Positions 12,206-23,233 of a DNA stretch of 64,000 nt are shown in pieces; positions within the stretch are counted from its first letter, which is position 1; each line of letters opens with the position of its first letter. The notes beneath the pieces are model-generated. The model had not been told where the DNA came from. It searched no databases and was given only the letters and a program-made list of their open reading frames with translations. A program made the translations under genes and the position numbers. The stretch lies in assembly GCA_028583405.1 (NCBI GenBank), contig JAPTMU010000156.1, positions 372,001 through 436,000 on the forward strand. Reading direction: 5' to 3'. This DNA comes from Pogonophryne albipinna. Its lineage: Eukaryota > Chordata > Actinopteri > Perciformes > Artedidraconidae.

Positions 12206-12735
12206 CAGAGGTGGAATAAGTACTCAGATATTGTACTTGAGTAAAAGTACAAGTACTCAGATCTTGTAGTGAAATTATAAGTACTCAGATGTTGTACTTA
12301 GTAAAAGTAGAAGTACCAGAGTGTAGGAATACTCTGTCACAGTAAAAGTCCTGCATTCAAAATGTTCCTCAAGTAAAAGTAGAAAAGTATTCTCATCAAA
12401 ATATAGTGAAAGTAGCGACAGTAAAAGTAGTCATTGTGCATATTGGTCCATTTCAGAATAATATATATGATATGTTTTATAATGATTGATCATTAAAGTG
12501 TTCTCAAAGCTGGTAAAGGTGCAGCTCGTTTGAATGACTTTGTATACTGCAGGGTAGCTTGTGAATTTACTCCAGGTGGAACTAAAGTCTGATTTAACAC
12601 TTGATTATATTTCACACCATTCATCCACATCTGTGAAGTAACTAAAGGTATTAAATACATGTAGTGGAGCAAAAGTGCACAATTTACCTCTGACTTATGT
12701 TTACTGCCAACCTAAAAGTACCTCAAAAATAGTAA
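12206..12735 (+). mobile_element. AGTACTT-repeat non-autonomous element
   Basis: It opens CCAGAGGTGGAATAAGTACT and carries repeated AGTACTCAGAT/ACTTGAGTAAAAGTA units, a unique middle (GACTTTGTATACTGCAGGG) and a right part with AGTACCTCAAAAATAGT. The middle recurs inverted at 14612-14720, and partly at 24003-24034. No coding capacity. The superfamily was not determined. Confidence 0.6.
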
Positions 12736-13413
12736 TCAATAATGTATTGAAAAGTTATTTGGCTGATTGTTTTATATTGGCTCAGACAGGTTATATGGGA
12801 GGCCTAGTCTACGTACAGATCACTCATTTTGAAATATTAAACTTAGTTTTCTTTTCTTTAATTTTTCATCCTCATGTAGAAGGCTATCACGAAACACACA
12901 TTTGGTTGTTTATAGCATAAAGAACATCTGATTTAATGTGAGTAGGGAAATAATCATTTGAGTATGTGTATATAAATATGTAATTTACAACAGCTGTAAG
13001 ATGCTTGAAAAGCTGGAAAATGCACCTTGAAAATACTTGAAAAGTGCTTGAATTTGGAAAAGGTGTAAGAACCCTGAATAAAGTCAACATTTCACAGTCT
13101 TTACTGAGCTGTGTGGGGGTTGTTCAACTTTTAAAAGATGTTTGAATGGTGATATACACAGTGATAGATGTTAAGGACTAACGTTTATAATAAATACATT
13201 TGTATTGATTTTAAGATCTTTTCATACAATCATACGCTAGTTAGTTTGATCATTAAACACTGAGCTATTTGCATTTTAAGAATAGATACAGTATATCTCA
13301 CAAATTATTAATTTATTAGACTTTGTATTAGTGATCTCTCATTATCTGCTAGCTCCTGTCTGATTTCAGTATTAGAGTTTCTGCTTCTTCTCTGGAGTTT
13401 CTTTTAATCATCT

Positions 13414-13855
13414 TTGAACAGCTGTTATGTAACCGCCACTCTCTGCAGACTGCACACTGTTAGCGACAATACAATATTGTGTGTGACCAGGACTGGTCAG
13501 CTTTCTGTCCCCAGAGTCAGAACTAAACATGGAAAAGCAGCGTTCAGTTGTTATGCTCCAAATATCTGGAACAAACTCCCAGAAACCTGCAGGTCTGCTG
13601 CAACTCTGACTACTTTTAAATCCAGACTAAAGACTTTTCTTTTTGCCGCTGCTTTTAATTGAACTATTCATATCTTAGACTGCACTGTAACTTTTATCCA
13701 TGTATTTTTTCTTTTAATGTTTATTTTATTAGCTTTTCTTTTTAATGACTGATTTTAAATGCCATTTTCTTAATGTCTTTCATTTTTTGCAAAGCACTTT
13801 GAATTGCCTTGTGTTGAAAAGTGCTATATAAATAAACTTGCCTTGCCTTGTGTGT
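13414..13855 (+). mobile_element. L2-type LINE, 3' end
   Basis: The frame ending at 13662 has the L2 reverse-transcriptase tail signature (AAFSCYAPNIWNKLPETC, then FKSRLKTFLF). The 3' UTR ends GTGCTATATAAATAAACTTG with a (CTTGC)n tail. The same UTR occurs inverted at 39181-39375. The copy is 5'-truncated. Confidence 0.75.
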
Positions 13856-14089
13856 GTGTGTGTGCAACTGTTTCCTATCAAACAGAGCTAGATCTGAACT
13901 GAGCAGGGCTGCAGCTCTTGATTTAAGAATCAGTATTCATTATACACCTGAACATCAGCGGGAAAGGACTCTTTAAAGTAGAAACACTACATTACATAAA
14001 CACATATTTCTCGATCATGATACCACATGATGTTGAGGTGGGGTTTCCTGCAGAATTTAAGCTAACGAGTCCTCCAGCCGCTGCCTTTG

Positions 14090-14720
14090 ATGTTGACTCA
14101 ATTACAAGATCTGAGTACTTCTACTTTTACTCAAGTACAATACCTGAATACTTGTACTTTTACTCAAGTATACGATCTGAGTACTTTTACTAAGGAACAA
14201 TATCTGAGTACTTCTACTTTTACTCAAGTACAAGATCTGAGTACTTCTACGTTTACTGAAGTACAAGATCTGAGTACTTTTACTCAAGTACAAGAGCTGA
14301 ATACTTGAACTTTTACTGAAGTATAAGATCTGAGTAGCCTACTTATACTTTTACTGAAGTATAAGATCTGAGTACTTATACTTTTACTCAAGTATAATAT
14401 CTGAGTACTTTTACTAAGGGACAATATCTGAGTACTTCTACTTTTACTCAAGTACAAGATCTGAGTACTTCTACGTTTACTGAAGTACAAGATCTGAGTA
14501 CTTCTACTTTTACTCAAATACAAGACCTGAATACTTGTACTTTTACTAAGGGACAATATCTGAGTACTTCTACTTTTACTCAAGTACAAGATCTGAGTAC
14601 TTATACTTTTATAAACATAATCAACACTTAAATCAGACTTTAGTTCCACCTGGAGTAAATTCACAAGCTACCCTGTTGCAGTATACAAAGTCATTAAAAC
14701 TATCAGCACCTTTACCAGCC
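14090..14720 (-). mobile_element. AGTACTT element with expanded minisatellite
   Basis: 14095-14612 holds about fifteen units of the type GATCTGAGTACTTCTACTTTTACTCAAGTACAA with variants. It is followed by the same unique segment as in 12500-12640, but inverted. This is a minus-strand copy of the 12206 element whose subterminal repeat has expanded. The ORFs here on both strands follow the repeat and are not genes. Confidence 0.7.
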
Positions 14721-14870
14721 GTGAATAATTATATCAAAACCTATAAAGGAAAACAAATGTATGATCACAAACAAAAACATTTTTCCCAATGTTTAAAATC
14801 CACCATACCAGTCCCATATTTATATATATATATATTTTTTTTTTGTTAAGTTTATATATATATTACTAAA

Positions 14871-15015
14871 ATCCCATAATGCATTGCGGTGTCCGTTTCT
14901 CGCTTCCGGTCCTCAGAAGCTAACTCTCCTTACCAGCAGGCGGCGGTAGTGTGTATTCGTCATTCAAAAGAGGCAACCAGAAGACGGACTGCGTGACAAA
15001 CAACAAATAGCTACA
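14871..15015. mobile_element. Harbinger-like MITE fragment
   Basis: AACTCTCCTTACCAGCAGGC, GGCGGTAGTGT, and the AAGACGGACTGCGTG/AACAAATAG blocks match 47853-47990, the interior of the TAA-flanked MITE at 47687-48322. The ends are not preserved. Confidence 0.5.
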
Positions 15016-16096
15016 TGCTACAGCTCGAGTTAAGCAGCACACTGATGAACTATGCCAATATTTTTAACAGTATCGGTGCAGTGCCTTTTCAGTGGGGCAA
15101 GATATAGCAAATATGTATGCCTATCCTGCTATTGTGTTTATTCTTAATATCACACAGCGTTAAGAAAAAAAAATATGCCTACATAACTGTCAGTTGCAGC
15201 CCTAGCATTATTATTGGTTTAACTAGCCTACTAACAATATATTTTAAAAACATTTTAAAATTACCACCTTGAACAGCTACAACATTAAAATACTTCTAGG
15301 CAGATTGTGGAGGATAATGGGAGAATGAAGCCAACCTCACACATGAAACGTTACATGTGAATAGAGGGGACGAAACCGTCTTGCAAATTTACATTTCAAT
15401 CTTGAACAATGAATGGCAGTAGAAAGTAACAAAGTACATTTACTTAACCCTCTGGAGTCTAAGGGTATTTTCTCGATTTTTAGATGTTTTCTTAAATCAC
15501 CTTTTAAATGTATTTCTTCTAACATGGCACCCCATGTGTTACATATCAAAATGTTCAGGACAATCTCTGGTATTGCTATATATGCAAATGACTCACCTTA
15601 GAGCACTGTTTGATGAGATAAGTAGCTAAAAAGCTTAAAATGAGTTAATTAATCTTCAAAACTCTTGTGAAAACACAAATTTACTCATGTGATCGAATTG
15701 TTTTGGTGTTTTAGATTTGGTTACCAAAGTCTTAGGATCACAAAAGCAGTGAAATATTTGAATTACACTGTATATAAATGTGTTATTCATGTCTAAAATG
15801 AAAGAAATTAAATTCGAATTTTGAGTAAAATAGGTGTTTATCACTCTACTTTCACCACAGCAGGGACTGAGATACATTAGGACTGAATAATGACTTCATA
15901 TTACATTCCAAGGTTCATGTGATGTGTACAAATACAAATTGAGCATTCAACCTATTTTTTTAAACCAACAATTTATTATAAATGTTTTTTTCAACCAACT
16001 ATTGATATAAATATAAGAAACTGGAAAATCTAACTATTTACAATATTGAACATCAGAACTTTCAACCAACTATTCATTATAAATGTCAAGACAGTG

Positions 16097-16475
16097 TCAA
16101 GGTCTTTGTCTGTCTTCCAAGACAGTGGGTCTGGCTGCTGTGAAGATGGGGGTGATGGTGCATGGGCTGCTGTGTAGGTGGGGGGTACAAGTGCTATACG
16201 AGACCTCCACGAGACCTCCTTGCTGTCTGGGTTGAAGGTGATGGCTGTGGTGGAGCCTTTGTGCTGAGGTGTATCTTAACCTGGTGGCAGCCGCAGATGG
16301 AGGTGGAGGCAGCTGTAGTGATGCTGGTCTGCTGGTCCTTGGTGTTGATGGCTCTGGTGAAGGCCCTTGAGCCACAGTAGATCTTGACCTGGGGGCCGGC
16401 ACAGATGGATGTTCTGGCTGCTGGATAGACGCCGCCACCTGTGGGCAACTAGGCCCAGACAGCTGTGAAACATCT
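16097..16475 (-). pseudogene. piggyBac transposase-like proline/serine-rich segment
   Basis: An open minus-strand frame follows an acceptor-like TTTTACAG at 16476. It encodes a low-complexity stretch rich in Pro, Ser and Gln (for example SRPASLQLPPPPSAAATRLR). A frame near its end reads WKTDKD-like text. Disordered N-termini of this type precede the catalytic domain in fish piggyBac transposases, but composition alone is weak evidence. No catalytic domain follows. Confidence 0.3.
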
Positions 16476-16606
16476 CTGTAAAACCAATTAAAATGTAGGA
16501 CAATAATTACAACTAATTTCATTGAAATAAAGTTCAAGTAAAATGTTGCTCAAGCACAAATAACAATGCACACATAAAAAGAAAGTTTGGGAGGTTGGAG
16601 AAGGAG

Positions 16607-16617
16607 TCTCTCTCTCA

Positions 16618-16671
<54 letters not shown>
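16607..16671. repeat. (CT)n(CA)n microsatellite
   Basis: A run of CT dinucleotides is followed directly by about 18 CA units. Confidence 0.9.
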
Positions 16672-16674
<3 letters not shown>

Positions 16675-17108
16675 ACAGGTATTTCCAGTTACTTTACATT
16701 CAGTATAAAATCACAGACACACATATACATAGGCTACATCTGATTACAAAGTCTCATCTGTACAGGACGGTAAAATAATAACAGGCACACATATAAATAA
16801 ATCTATGACAAAGTCTCATCTGTACAGAACAGTATGATAAAATAATCGATGGTAAAAACATGTCACTGTAAATGTCTCCGTTGTGGGACGAATACATGAT
16901 TAATTTAATCATCTACACATGTAATCTCACTTTTACACACCAAAATAACGTTAACACTGAGTAAACGTTTGCTAATGGAGAGTATATTTTGTCCCAATAA
17001 AAAGTTCATGACTATCGATAAAAAATATATATCAATAAACCTATTGTTCATTTTCGCGGTATTTCCCACACATTGCCAGTACACTATTACTGTAATATTT
17101 ACACTTAC

Positions 17109-17254
17109 CCATGTCAAAATGGATCCTTGTTGTTGTCTTTGTATTCTTCTTCTTCAGAAGAGTCGAAGACTTCAGGTTCTGAGGCTCTATCTTCACTGCT
17201 GCTAGCGAAAAAAATCTCTAGCGAAGTCGGCAACTGTAAAGTTGTTTTTAGCCA

Positions 17255-17255
<1 letters not shown>
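17109..17255 (-). pseudogene. piggyBac transposase N-terminus remnant
   Basis: ATG at 17255 opens MAKNNFTVADFARDFF and stops at a TAG within 17 codons. A one-base shift restores a Ser/Glu-rich acidic stretch (SSSEDRASEPEVFDSSEEEE) that runs to a GTAAGTG donor at 17108. Short acidic N-termini of this kind start many piggyBac transposases. The frameshift makes it non-functional as read. Confidence 0.4.

Positions 17256-17257
<2 letters not shown>

Positions 17258-17292
<35 letters not shown>
17258..17292. repeat. (CT)n microsatellite
   Basis: About 17 CT units directly 5' (minus-strand sense) of the transposase-like ATG. Confidence 0.9.
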
Positions 17293-17296
<4 letters not shown>

Positions 17297-17798
17297 ACAG
17301 ACATAAACTGATGGGAGACATGTGGTTTATGTTTTTTTTACTTGGTGGGTAGGTCCTTAGTGATTTCTCGATGTCCATTGGTCATTTCAGACCATGATGG
17401 CTGCCGGCCGAGATTTCCTTGACGGACACACGAATCCACCAATCCCACACAGTGTAAAGTCAAGCTGCTTTGAGCGGCCATATTGGCTGCTGTGCCCTGG
17501 TTACAGTCTCACAGGAGCTACCGCTGGAAAGCTACTCTTCCAGCGATTTCGCGGATATCTGAATCATATTTCTACTCCTTATAATCGAAAATATATGATT
17601 AATTACGTAAAATGATGCGCACCTGGACGCGCCGGCACGTCCACCGACTCCAGAGGGTTAAGTACTGTACTGCTCTTCTCCCATTCAGGCAAGTGTACTT
17701 TATACTGCGCTACATTTATTTGATAACTTTAGTAAGTTTGAAGATTCAGAATACTACAAAATATAATCAAGAAATAGTTTATCATGTATTATTATAGG

Positions 17799-19079
17799 TT
17801 AAAGTGGACCCATCATGCTATATTTGGAAAATATATTGTAGGGCCATACCTATATAAAACATGTCTGTGAAGTTTTTTTTTCAAAATACCAAACAGATCA
17901 TGCATTTTAGCCATGCCTCATTTCGCTCTATTTGCTCTATTCCAGCCCTGTTTTTGCAAGGGCTGATTCTTTGACGTATTTGTAATGCAAATTAGCTGCA
18001 GCTGACCACGCCCCCCCTGCAGAAGAGGGGGGCGTGGCACGGCCCCGGCACGAGCATCATGTTACCATGCTTGCTGTCAATACTAGAGGACGATAACGGT
18101 CATATCTGCTACAGTTCTCTATCAGATAGACGGTTCGGCACGGAAACGCAGATAACGATAACGGGTCCCGAGGTGGGTAGATCTGCAAACAAAATGCTCT
18201 GGGGGGGCAAATGGCTCCGTGTTTACGACTATACGATCATGTCCTGATAACGATGATGCAATAGCCCCACCTCTCCCCACCTCTCCTGCTCAGAGATCAG
18301 CTGCTGGGCTCTCAGAAGAGGGGGAGGACAAGAGAGGCACCGTATTTTATTCTTATATTATTATATAGAGTCGTTATCAATTTGTTTTAAAGCTCAATAA
18401 ATAACAAAGAAGACCTCTGACCGGCACTTTTCTAATTTGGTCCAGAAGATTTAAACTTTAATGGAAAATGTTGACCGGCGAAAAAAAATCGAACTGAAAC
18501 TCTGCCTCGTCCCTTGGAAGAGGCGGAGAGGTGGGTGTTTTTCATCTGCTGGTGGACTACCGGAGAGAATTACAGCAGCAGCAGCAAACGCTTGCCTCGG
18601 GGAGGGAGAAAAAGAGCCAGAGCGTCCACAGCGGAGAATAAACAGAAGGGCAACCATTGCAACCATGCGCGGGAAGTCTTCTTGGCTGCTTTTGTGGCAG
18701 ACTACAGCGCCACTTACAGGCCTGACATATGTACTACAGTGTCTCCAGCGCTTTCGAGCGGTCTCATGTGAACGGACAAGTTTCTGGTGCCTGTTGCGTG
18801 TGGACGGAAGATATTTTTTTGATAACGATTGCGGTCCGTTTGCAAGTGGAGGGTTGCCCATGTAGGCGGAGCGTCACCGCCTACTATTCCGGACTGACGT
18901 CAGTTCGGATGTAAATCTGGATCAGCTCCGTTGTAGCCCAGTTTTTTTGAGATTTTGGTATGGAGGAAAAGACAGGGTTGTATTTTCTGACACTTGGTGA
19001 GTTCCCTGACACACCTGGGACACATATGCATGTATAAAAGACGTACAAAAGTGCATTTTGCATGATAGGTCCCCTTTAA
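17799..19079. mobile_element. 1.28-kb TTAA-flanked MITE-like element
   Basis: The left end reads TTAAAGTGGACCCATCATGC and the right end GCATGATAGGTCCCCTTTAA: matching inverted termini ending in TTAA. The right ~190 bases recur at 1110-1302. Overlapping open frames on both strands at 18451-18865 are uninterrupted but resemble nothing I know. No transposase was recognised. Confidence 0.65.
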
Positions 19080-19119
19080 GATAACATGTTATTGATCCCA
19101 TGGTGAATTTCACATGCTA

Positions 19120-19436
19120 CCCAGCAGTATATAATGTAATTTAAATCAGCTCCTCCACTTCAGCTCGCTAAAGCAGAAAGAAACTATTTAAGCATTGTGG
19201 CTGGCAACCTTAAAGTACTGCTGCTACCACAGCAATCTGAACAGCCAATCATAGTGATTTATTTTGCCCACAGCCTCCGCTGCCGATTCAACACGGCAAC
19301 GGAAGGTGTTGGCATGGCCAAAAAGACACGACGGTGTGGGACACACCAATCTGAGTAAGGCGACAGGACGCTCATCGATGGCCAGACATCTATCGATGGC
19401 CGAAATTGGCTTGGTGTGTCAGGGCCTTAACAGTCT
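19120..19436. mobile_element. Harbinger-like MITE, right half
   Basis: It matches 48100-48322 (AACAGCCAATCA-AGTGATTT, GACACACCAATCTGAGTA, and a terminus ...GGTGTGTCAGGGCCTTAA). The left half is missing or replaced. Confidence 0.55.
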
Positions 19437-19524
19437 GCAATGAAACGGTTGTCTCCTGTGTGCTCCACTTCCTACTTGGTGCACCGGTAACTTTCTTGTG
19501 CGAACGAGAGACTTTCTCCTTTCG

Positions 19525-19650
19525 AGTCATCTGTCTCGAGCCTAAATCAAGTCTCAAGTCATGAATACCAAGTAAAAGTTGAGTCTTTTATCAATGTTAG
19601 TCAAGCAAGTCTCAAGTCATGTGACTCAAGTCCCCCACCTCTGGTATATA
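19525..19650. repeat. TCAAGTC repeat in intron of zinc-finger locus 2
   Basis: The same TCAAGTC block as at 2655-2805, ending GACTCAAGTCCCCCACCTCTG. It is followed, as there, by GTATATACTGTGGTTAGAAT. It marks the duplicated intron. Confidence 0.65.
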
Positions 19651-19837
19651 CTGTGGTTAGAATGTTTCTGTATTACTGTATAAAATATAATACAAATATA
19701 ATAAACACAAACTGTTAGTAAAAGTAGTATTTTTTTTGACTGAAAGTTTGTATTAAGTGAGTTTTTATTGTATTAACTGTACATGTATTTTTGCTTTTTA
19801 GATTTACTTTCTCTCTTTCACTGTCCATCTGTTTTAG

Positions 19838-20566
19838 AAACCGAAAGGAAGAGAGAGACGTCACAGCTGTCAGCAATGTGATGAATCCTTTTCAAGATCT
19901 GGAAATTTAATGCGCCACCTGCGTATTCATACTGGAAAAAAAACGTACAGCTGTGAAGAATGTGGGAAAACTTTCACTAGATCTGGTGATCTCAAAACAC
20001 ATCAACGTATTCACACAGGAGATAAACCGTACAGCTGTGAACAGTGTAGGAAAACATTCACTACATCAGGTGAACTAAAAACACATCACCGTATTCACAC
20101 TGGAGAAAACCCATACTGGTGTGAGGAATGTGGGAAAACATTCACTACATCAGGTCATCTCAAAACACATCAACGTATTCACACTCGAGAGAAACCATAC
20201 AGATGTGAAGCGTGTGGGGAAATGTTCACTACATCAGGTAATCTCCAAACACATCAACGTATTCACACTGGAGAAAAACCGTACAGCTGTGAAGAGTGTG
20301 GGAAAACATTCACTAGATCTGCTGATCTCAAAACACATCAACGTATTCACACGGGAGAGAAACCATACAGCTGTGCGGTGTGTGGGAAAATGTTCACTAC
20401 ATCAGGTGCTCTCAAAACACATCAACGTATTTACACTGGAGAGAAACCGTACAGCTGTGGAGAGTGTGGGATAACGTTCAAGGCATCAGGTACCCTCAAA
20501 ACACATCAACGTGTTCACACTGGAGAGAAACCGTACTGGTGTGAAGAGATGCTGTTTTCTCCCTAA
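19838..20566 (+). CDS. C2H2 zinc-finger protein, last exon (locus 2)
   Basis: After a TTTTAG acceptor (ending 19837) a 242-codon open exon starts [14 protein letters not shown], in phase 0. It encodes eight C2H2 fingers with TGEKP-type linkers. Finger 7 ends IY instead of IH, losing a zinc ligand. Linkers after fingers 1, 3 and 4 are altered (TGKKT, TGENP, TREKP). The exon ends with the truncated finger [10 protein letters not shown] and TAA. Helix residues differ from finger to finger (TRSGDLKT, TTSGELKT, TTSGHLKT, TTSGNLQT) on an almost constant backbone, as expected of a young family of nuclear DNA-binding proteins. The N-terminal exon was not found on this strand. Confidence 0.85.
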   Translation, partial: KPKGRERRHSCQQCDESFSRSGNLMRHLRIHTGKKTYSCEECGKTFTRSGDLKTHQRIHTGDKPYSCEQCRKTFTTSGELKTHHRIHTGENPYWCEECGKTFTTSGHLKTHQRIHTREKPYRCEACGEMFTTSGNLQTHQRIHTGEKPYSCEECGKTFTRSADLKTHQRIHTGEKPYSCAVCGKMFTTSGALKTHQRIYTGEKPYSCGECGITFKASGTLKTHQRVHTGEKPYWCEEMLFSP

Positions 20567-20657
20567 CCCATCATGTATTTTCCTAAATCTGACTAACTGA
20601 TTTTTATTTTCTAACCATCGTTCGCACTATGGCAAAACAAGGCCACAGAGATGCTGT

Positions 20658-21500
20658 TTCAGTGTTTCCGCAGGGTATTAAAAAGTATTAAAAGATGATA
20701 AACCATTTTAGCGAAAATGAAGGCTATTAAAAAGTATTAAACGGCATTTTCTAAGGTATTATATTTAGTAGCTTGTTTTCATTAAGTATATAAATTGTCC
20801 AAATATGTTATATTCTAAAGCAGGGGTCTCCAACACATCAATCGCAACTCAAGCTCGACTCAAGCTCGCAAGCCCTCAATAAGTAGCTCGCCAGGCTAAT
20901 CCAAAATGTAAAAAATACACCAAAAAAAAAGGAAATATAATTAAAAGAATCTACCCTATGCATAAACGAAACCTCAATCATAGCAAATTCTACTTACTAC
21001 AACTCTATATCTATCTAACACCCCTCCTCCCCCCACAATGAATATTGACCAATCACGTTCTTGCTTGATTTGCGGGACCAGCATTGAAAGCAATGTGGAT
21101 TAGCGGCGAAATAAGCACATATAGGTTAGGTACGTCGCATTTGCGCTTCAGATGAGGCCCCATCCGCGAGGTGAGGCCCCCTCCGCGAGGTGAGGCCCCA
21201 CGCAGTCTGCATGATCTGCATGTAGGGAGGGGCGGCCCTGATTATTATTTTTAATGAGAGAGAGACTTTATCTATTTAATATAGTTGTGTACTATAAGAC
21301 AGTAAAAAAGAAAAGTATACAGCTCACTTTCATATGAGTGCTCAGAGCTGTATCCCTAAATTCATTTTGTGCTCAAAGTGCACCAGATTGATGCATTTAA
21401 CTTCAACATTTTAAAAAAAACCTTCCCGGCGGTGCATCCCCTAGAGCAGTGTTTCTCAACCTGTAGTACGCGTACCACAGGTACGCTCCCGCTAGTGGTA
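20658..21500. mobile_element. mosaic of hAT-like ends
   Basis: CAGTGTTTCCGCAGGGTATT at 20658 interrupts the 3' flank shared by the zinc-finger loci. CAGGGGTCTCCAAC at about 20822 and CAGTGTTTCTCAACC at about 21446 are further hAT-type starts. 21140-21235 carries GTGAGGCCCCACGCAGTCTG, shared with 51470-51535. 21300-21440 shares the GCACCAGATTGATGC block of the 36351 hAT family. The pieces overlap too much to bound separately. Confidence 0.45.
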
Positions 21501-21694
21501 CGTGTAGGAATCTGACATATAAAAAAATGTTTTTAACCAGATGAAAACATTGAGAGGAAATCTCATTTACAATGCTGACCTGGCCAAGAAGGCAGCAACG
21601 TTACACGTTCTTGCACATAACACAGACATATAAAATACAGAGAACACAACTAAGTAAACAAAAAGACGAAAAGCAGTCACTACATTGTGTACAT

Positions 21695-22480
21695 TTAATA
21701 ATAATAATAATACATGGGACTTTTATAGAGAAAAAAAATAAAAATAGATAACAAAGAAATACAAAAAGAGATAAACAAAACAGAAAATAGGGGAGGAGGG
21801 GGGTGGTCAGTGGTTGAATGCAGTGTTGAACAGGTGGGTTTTGAGTGATGTTTTGAATGCTGTGAGGGAGGAAGAATCTCTGATGGATTGGGGTAGTGAG
21901 TTCCAGAGGGTGGGTGCAGCAACGGAGAAGGCTCTGTCGCCCCAGGACTTGAGGTTGGTCCGGGTGGGGAGGGACAGGAGGTTGGCAGTAGCAGAGCGGA
22001 GGGAGCGAGTGGGAGTGTATCTGTGGAGGAGGTCAGTCAGGTAGGATGGGGCCAGGTTATGGAGGGCTTTGTATGTCATCAGGAGGATCTTGTACTGAAT
22101 TCTCTGGGGGATGGGGAGCCAGTGGAGCTTGATGAGGATGGGTGTAATGTGTTCACGGATTCGGGTGTGGGTGAGTAGACGGGCGGCGGAGTTCTGGATA
22201 TATTGAAGTTTTTTGAGGATTTTTGCAGGTGAACCGTAGAGGAGGCTGTTGCAATAGTCCAGACGGGAGGTGATGAAGGCGTGGATGAGGGTTTCGGCAG
22301 CAGTGGGAGAGAGGGATGGACGTAGACGGGCGATGTTTTTGAGGTGGAAGAAGGCTGTCTTTGTGATCTGTTTGATGTATTTGTTATAGGAGAGGGTTTG
22401 GTCAAATATGATGCCTAGGTTTCCGGATGTGAGGGGAGGTTTGAACTGGGAAGCCGGGACAGTAAGGTACACTACTTATT
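21695..22480 (-). mobile_element. L2-type LINE, 5'-truncated copy
   Basis: It holds the reverse-transcriptase C-terminal frame 21807-22472 and a short 3' UTR ending in an (ATT)n tail at 21695-21712. The upstream part of the LINE is absent. Confidence 0.8.
21807..22472 (-). pseudogene. L2 LINE reverse transcriptase, C-terminal 221 aa
   Basis: An open frame with the hallmarks of the thumb and C-terminal region of L2/CR1-clade reverse transcriptases: [38 protein letters not shown] and the terminal APTLWNSLP...[10 protein letters not shown]. The palm with its catalytic Asp pair and the endonuclease are missing. It is a dead 5'-truncated copy despite the intact frame. Confidence 0.85.
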
Positions 22481-23089
22481 ACTGCAAGAGCAGCTGGCGG
22501 TAAGGACCTCAGACAACTTCAATTTAAAACAGGCTATAGGGACAAGTGCCATCAGTTTGTGGCTTGATTGAATAACATTAATTAAAAAATAAATCATACT
22601 ATCAAAATACTACAACAAATGAAAATAAGCTTGAGACAATTGAAACTGTGGTTTGAATAAATTCTTATACAGATGTAGCGCTTCATTTCAGACAGTTTGA
22701 AACGCGAGGGCCGTGATTGGTACGTGATCTGCCCTCGCTCAAGGGAAAACCTCCAGCTTGACTTGAGACCTCCCCCATGATAAATAAATGTAATTATAAT
22801 GAAGCCAGCTGCAATGGATCATTGATCCACCAATCTGGAAATCATGTTAACAGAAATCTGGTGTGATTGACAATAACCACAACACAATTTAAGTGGAGAT
22901 GTCTATTATTACTCAAAGAGTTGTTGTTAATTATACATGGAATGCAACATATTCACATAAGATAAGCCCCACTACTGATTTAAGTTAAGGAAAAAATAAA
23001 TATGATTGCAATAATGAGAAACAACAAATCAGCTGATACATTTGAGTGTTATGGATAAATATGGGGCTCCAAGATGGAAAGAAACTCAC
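22481..23089. other. no recognisable gene
   Basis: AT-rich intergenic sequence. Nothing identified. Confidence 0.4.
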
Positions 23090-23233
23090 CATTTGGATCT
23101 TGAGGCAAACAAATCTCCAGGACACCAAGGTCTTGTTTCTGTATTAGAAACTCAAACACCTCCTCATCAACTTCAGTCTTTGTTACATCAAAGACTTTTA
23201 AGTCCAAGGTGGGAATGTCAAATGTCTTGGCAA
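23090..23233 (-). CDS. isolated exon of SAMD3-like family protein (N-terminal part)
   Basis: A 144-base minus-strand exon lies between a strong acceptor (GTCTTCACAG, ending 23234) and a consensus donor (ATG/GTGAGT at 23089). It encodes AKTFDIPTLDLKVFDVTKTE, then VDEEVFEFLI and LGVLEI. This pattern resembles, as I recall it, the N-terminal region of fish proteins named sterile alpha motif domain-containing protein 3-like (x-F-x-IP-x-L-x-LKVFD-x-TEVDE-x-VF). It is on the opposite strand to, and 38 kb from, the C-terminal exons of such a gene at 60896-63729, so it belongs to a paralogue or a rearranged fragment. No neighbouring exon was found. Confidence 0.5.

Larger units (their letters stand above)
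10910..13076 (+). mobile_element. hAT transposon, degenerate
   Basis: It begins CAGGGTTCGTACGGGTGC and ends ...GTGTAAGAACCCTG, an inverted CAGGGTTC pair. Subterminal blocks rich in GTGCTTGAA lie at both ends. AATAAA is repeated at both flanks (10904-10909 and 13077-13082), shorter than the 8-bp duplication expected for hAT. Internally it carries a transposase N-terminal remnant (11169-11402), a nested AGTACTT-type element, and a 240-bp block (about 11730-11970) shared with the hAT at 50539-51991. Confidence 0.6.
15444..17661 (-). mobile_element. piggyBac-type transposon, degenerate
   Basis: TTAA at 15444-15447 and 17658-17661 bounds a 2.2-kb element whose termini are CCCTCTGGAGTC and GACTCCAGAGGG. 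This is the TTAA/CCC architecture of piggyBac elements. It contains a minus-strand remnant resembling a piggyBac transposase N-terminus (17109-17255 and 16097-16475), but no DDE core. The flanks (AAGTACATTTACT... and ...GTACTGTACT) show that it landed in an AGTACTT-type repeat. Confidence 0.75.

Noticed and set aside
14087..14664. Open frames on both strands with repeated STFTQVQDLST / LSKSRSTQILY
   Set aside because: Translation of a minisatellite. No start context and no independent support.
18451..18865. Overlapping ~135-codon frames on both strands
   Set aside because: Both lie inside a TIR-bounded TTAA element, have no recognisable motif and mirror one another. Chance openness is likelier.
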